The notes beneath the pieces were generated by a model. The model searched no databases and was not told the origin of the DNA. It saw only the letters and a program-made list of their open reading frames with translations. A stretch of 64,000 bases of DNA from assembly GCA_027306915.1 (NCBI GenBank), contig DAHUYW010000009.1, positions 40,243-104,242 of the forward strand, in the 5' to 3' direction. The position numbers were made by a program, and so were the translations under genes. This stretch comes from Spirochaetales bacterium. Lineage in GTDB: Bacteria > Spirochaetota > Spirochaetia > DAHUYW01. Positions 62,242 to 64,000 of this stretch are shown here, in pieces; the stretch's first letter is position 1; each line of letters starts with the position of its first letter.

Positions 62242-64000
62242 TCAGGACCTCTTCCCTGGAAAGTCGAGCGTCCCGCGCTTGCCGAGCCTCTCCTTGTCAA
62301 GAAGCTTTCGGGCGCCCTCGGGCGAAACCGGTTCACCGAAGAAATAACCCTGGAGGTAGTGGCACTCTCGATCCCGCAGAAAGAGCGCCTGTTCGAGTGT
62401 CTCAACCCCCTCGGCAACCACCTCCAGCTTGAGGCTTCGGCCCATCGCGATAATCGCCGACGCGATCTCGGCGCTTGCGCGCTCTCCAGGCAGGTCCTTT
62501 ATGAACGCGCGATCGATCTTGAGGCGGTCGATCGGAAGCCGCCGCAGGTAGGCTAACGAGGAATACTTGGTGCCAAAATCGTCGATGGTGAGACAGGCCC
62601 CCATCGCTTTGAGACTGCGCAGCTTCGAGAGGGTATCGGCGTCGTCGTCGAGAAGGGTCCCCTCGGTCAATTCAAGCTCCAAGAGACTCGGGGGAAGGCC
62701 GGTTTCTTTCAGGATATTGCTCACCGTGGTTACAAAACCGGGTTGCCGCAGTTGGATGGCGGAAAGATTCACGGCAACCCGCACGGTTGGTAGCCCGTCA
62801 CGAAGCCACGCGCTCGCGCTTTCGCAGGCGAGTCGGAGAACACGCTCCCCAATCTGCGTGACGATTCCCGATTCCTCGGCGAAAGGAATGAAGAGATCCG
62901 GTAAGACCACACTCTCGTCTCTGTGCCAGCGCACCAGCGCCTCGAGCGCTGCAAGTCGCCCGGTTGAGGCCTCGATCTGCGGTTGAAAATAGATGACAAA
63001 CTCCTTGCTCTGGAGGCCGAGCCGCAGCTGGTTTTGGAGGAGAAGGCGCGCCTTTGCACGCTGGTTCATTTCCGGCGAAAAGAATTGATAGTTGTTCTTC
63101 CCCGTCTCTTTGGCGCGGTACATCGCGGCGTCTGCGTTCTGCACCAGTGAGTCGGCGTCGGCTGCGTCATCGGGGAATACCGCTATTCCTATGCTGGTCG
63201 TGACCACGATTTCGCGCTGTTCGATATTGAACGGCTCGGACACCCGCTGAATGACTTTTTGTGCAACTATCGCCCCGCTCTGCGGATAGTGCAGCTTTGG
63301 AAGGATGAGCGTGAACTCGTCTCCGCCGATGCGGGAAACCGTGTCACTCTCGCGAACGCAGGCTTTGAGCCGGTCGGACATCTCCCGGAGAAGCTGATCA
63401 CCCACGCGGTGGCCGAAGTTGTCATTGATGAGCTTGAACGCATCCACGTCAATGAACATGACGGCAACCGGGTCTTTGGAACGGCGCGCCTCATCGAGAG
63501 TACTTTCAAGGCGGTCGAGAAAATAACGCCGGTTGGCGAGGCCGGTCAGGCTGTCGTAGTGAGCCATGTGATAGAGTTGTTCCTGAGTCTGCTTGGCCTC
63601 CGAAATATCCGAGAATATGCACACGAAGCGTAGGAATTTGCCGCTGTCGGACGATACACCGCTGATTGAGACCCATTTCGGGTAGATGTCGCCGTTCTTC
63701 CGGCGCTCCCACACTTCGCCTTGCCAACTCCCTCGTTCCTGCAGTGCGCTCCACATCTCTTGATAGACATCGTCGTCGCGTCCCCCTGCACGAAAGATGC
63801 GGAAGTCTTCGCCAAGGATGTCTTCTTGCGAGTAGCCGGTGATGGTGCAAAAGGTCCTGTTCACCTCGACGATGCGCCCGTCTGCGTCGAATATCATGAT
63901 GCCCTCGGAAACATTCTCGAATATCCGCGAATCCTGAAGAAGTTTCCGTTCGACGCGCCTGTGACTGGTCACGTCCAGACCAAAGAGCGTGACATATCCA
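62242..64000 (-). CDS. PAS-GGDEF-EAL c-di-GMP signalling protein (N-terminus beyond window)
   Basis: Coding continues upstream of the visible GTG at 63972 (YVTLFGLDVTSHRRVE reads like the end of a PAS domain), so the gene runs off the window and more sensor domains are likely. Visible: PAS (FENVSEGIMIFDADGRIVEV), GGDEF with intact GGDEF motif (about residue 215 from 63972) and an intact RxxD inhibitory site (RESD, five residues before). The EAL domain has EALVRW, NLSAIQL, DDFGTKYSSL, KIDRAFI, AEGVET and QGYFFG. Both cyclase and phosphodiesterase sites look complete. It stands 212 bp from the partner-switching operon, on the same strand and upstream of it. Confidence 0.93.
   Translation of the reverse strand, partial: GYVTLFGLDVTSHRRVERKLLQDSRIFENVSEGIMIFDADGRIVEVNRTFCTITGYSQEDILGEDFRIFRAGGRDDDVYQEMWSALQERGSWQGEVWERRKNGDIYPKWVSISGVSSDSGKFLRFVCIFSDISEAKQTQEQLYHMAHYDSLTGLANRRYFLDRLESTLDEARRSKDPVAVMFIDVDAFKLINDNFGHRVGDQLLREMSDRLKACVRESDTVSRIGGDEFTLILPKLHYPQSGAIVAQKVIQRVSEPFNIEQREIVVTTSIGIAVFPDDAADADSLVQNADAAMYRAKETGKNNYQFFSPEMNQRAKARLLLQNQLRLGLQSKEFVIYFQPQIEASTGRLAALEALVRWHRDESVVLPDLFIPFAEESGIVTQIGERVLRLACESASAWLRDGLPTVRVAVNLSAIQLRQPGFVTTVSNILKETGLPPSLLELELTEGTLLDDDADTLSKLRSLKAMGACLTIDDFGTKYSSLAYLRRLPIDRLKIDRAFIKDLPGERASAEIASAIIAMGRSLKLEVVAEGVETLEQALFLRDRECHYLQGYFFGEPVSPEGARKLLDKERLGKRGTLDFPGKRS

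Overview
The window is a high-GC chromosomal segment with tightly packed operons, four-base ATGA gene junctions and many Sec signals and lipoboxes. It is from a diderm bacterium, most likely a free-living member of the Spirochaetota. This assignment is inferred from gene content: a 4008-residue exported protein ending in an M23 domain, a long-form PRPP synthetase of about 410 residues, many lipoproteins, and partner-switching and c-di-GMP genes. No 16S or other decisive marker is present.

Layout. Positions 1-5.0 kb (minus): NADH:quinone oxidoreductase genes nuoA-B-CD(fused)-E-F-G, with nuoG cut by the window edge. 5.4-7.8 kb (plus): a NodIJ-like ABC-2 exporter and a DoxX membrane protein. 7.9-11.2 kb (minus): a GH36 alpha-galactosidase and a fructosamine-kinase-family protein. 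11.15-14.6 kb is a decayed, partly AT-richer island: a shortened PF03013 (UV-endonuclease-like) gene, a frameshifted YCII/DGPF gene, an IS256-family element whose transposase has three independent lesions, a TM2 protein, and an orphan copy of the IS terminal sequence. 14.6-26.5 kb is sugar metabolism and its regulators: a LacI regulator with a 20-bp perfect operator, pyruvate kinase, a YgjP-type metallopeptidase, a LacI repressor fused to an ABC-type solute-binding domain beside xylose isomerase, and a DeoR regulator divergent from an M29 peptidase / FGGY kinase / BtpA operon.

26.5-39.4 kb (minus) holds the 12-kb giant gene and a translationally coupled leucine-rich-repeat lipoprotein. 39.6-53.8 kb (plus) is a nine-gene envelope export operon: TPR lipoprotein, small lipoprotein, TolC, membrane-fusion lipoprotein, two Ig-like lipoproteins, RND pump 1, another lipoprotein and RND pump 2. 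Pump 2 has the canonical proton-relay residues (D399, D400, K917); pump 1 does not (D397-P398, N907-N908), so a heteromeric pump is possible. 53.8-56.6 kb (minus) is an FGGY kinase with PRPP synthetase, followed by tRNA-Arg(CCU) with its own consensus promoter and about 1.1 kb of degenerate DNA.

58.0-62.0 kb (minus) is a five-gene signalling operon: HATPase switch kinase, STAS-like antagonist, a methyltransferase of the 3-hydroxypalmitate methyl ester (PhcB-like) family, a membrane SpoIIE/PP2C phosphatase and a PilZ protein. Next to it is a PAS-GGDEF-EAL protein that runs off the window. Together these suggest a circuit linking partner switching, a diffusible lipid signal and c-di-GMP. The strongest candidates for little-described biology are this signalling operon, the LacI/solute-binding fusion, the two-pump lipoprotein-rich export operon and the giant M23 protein.
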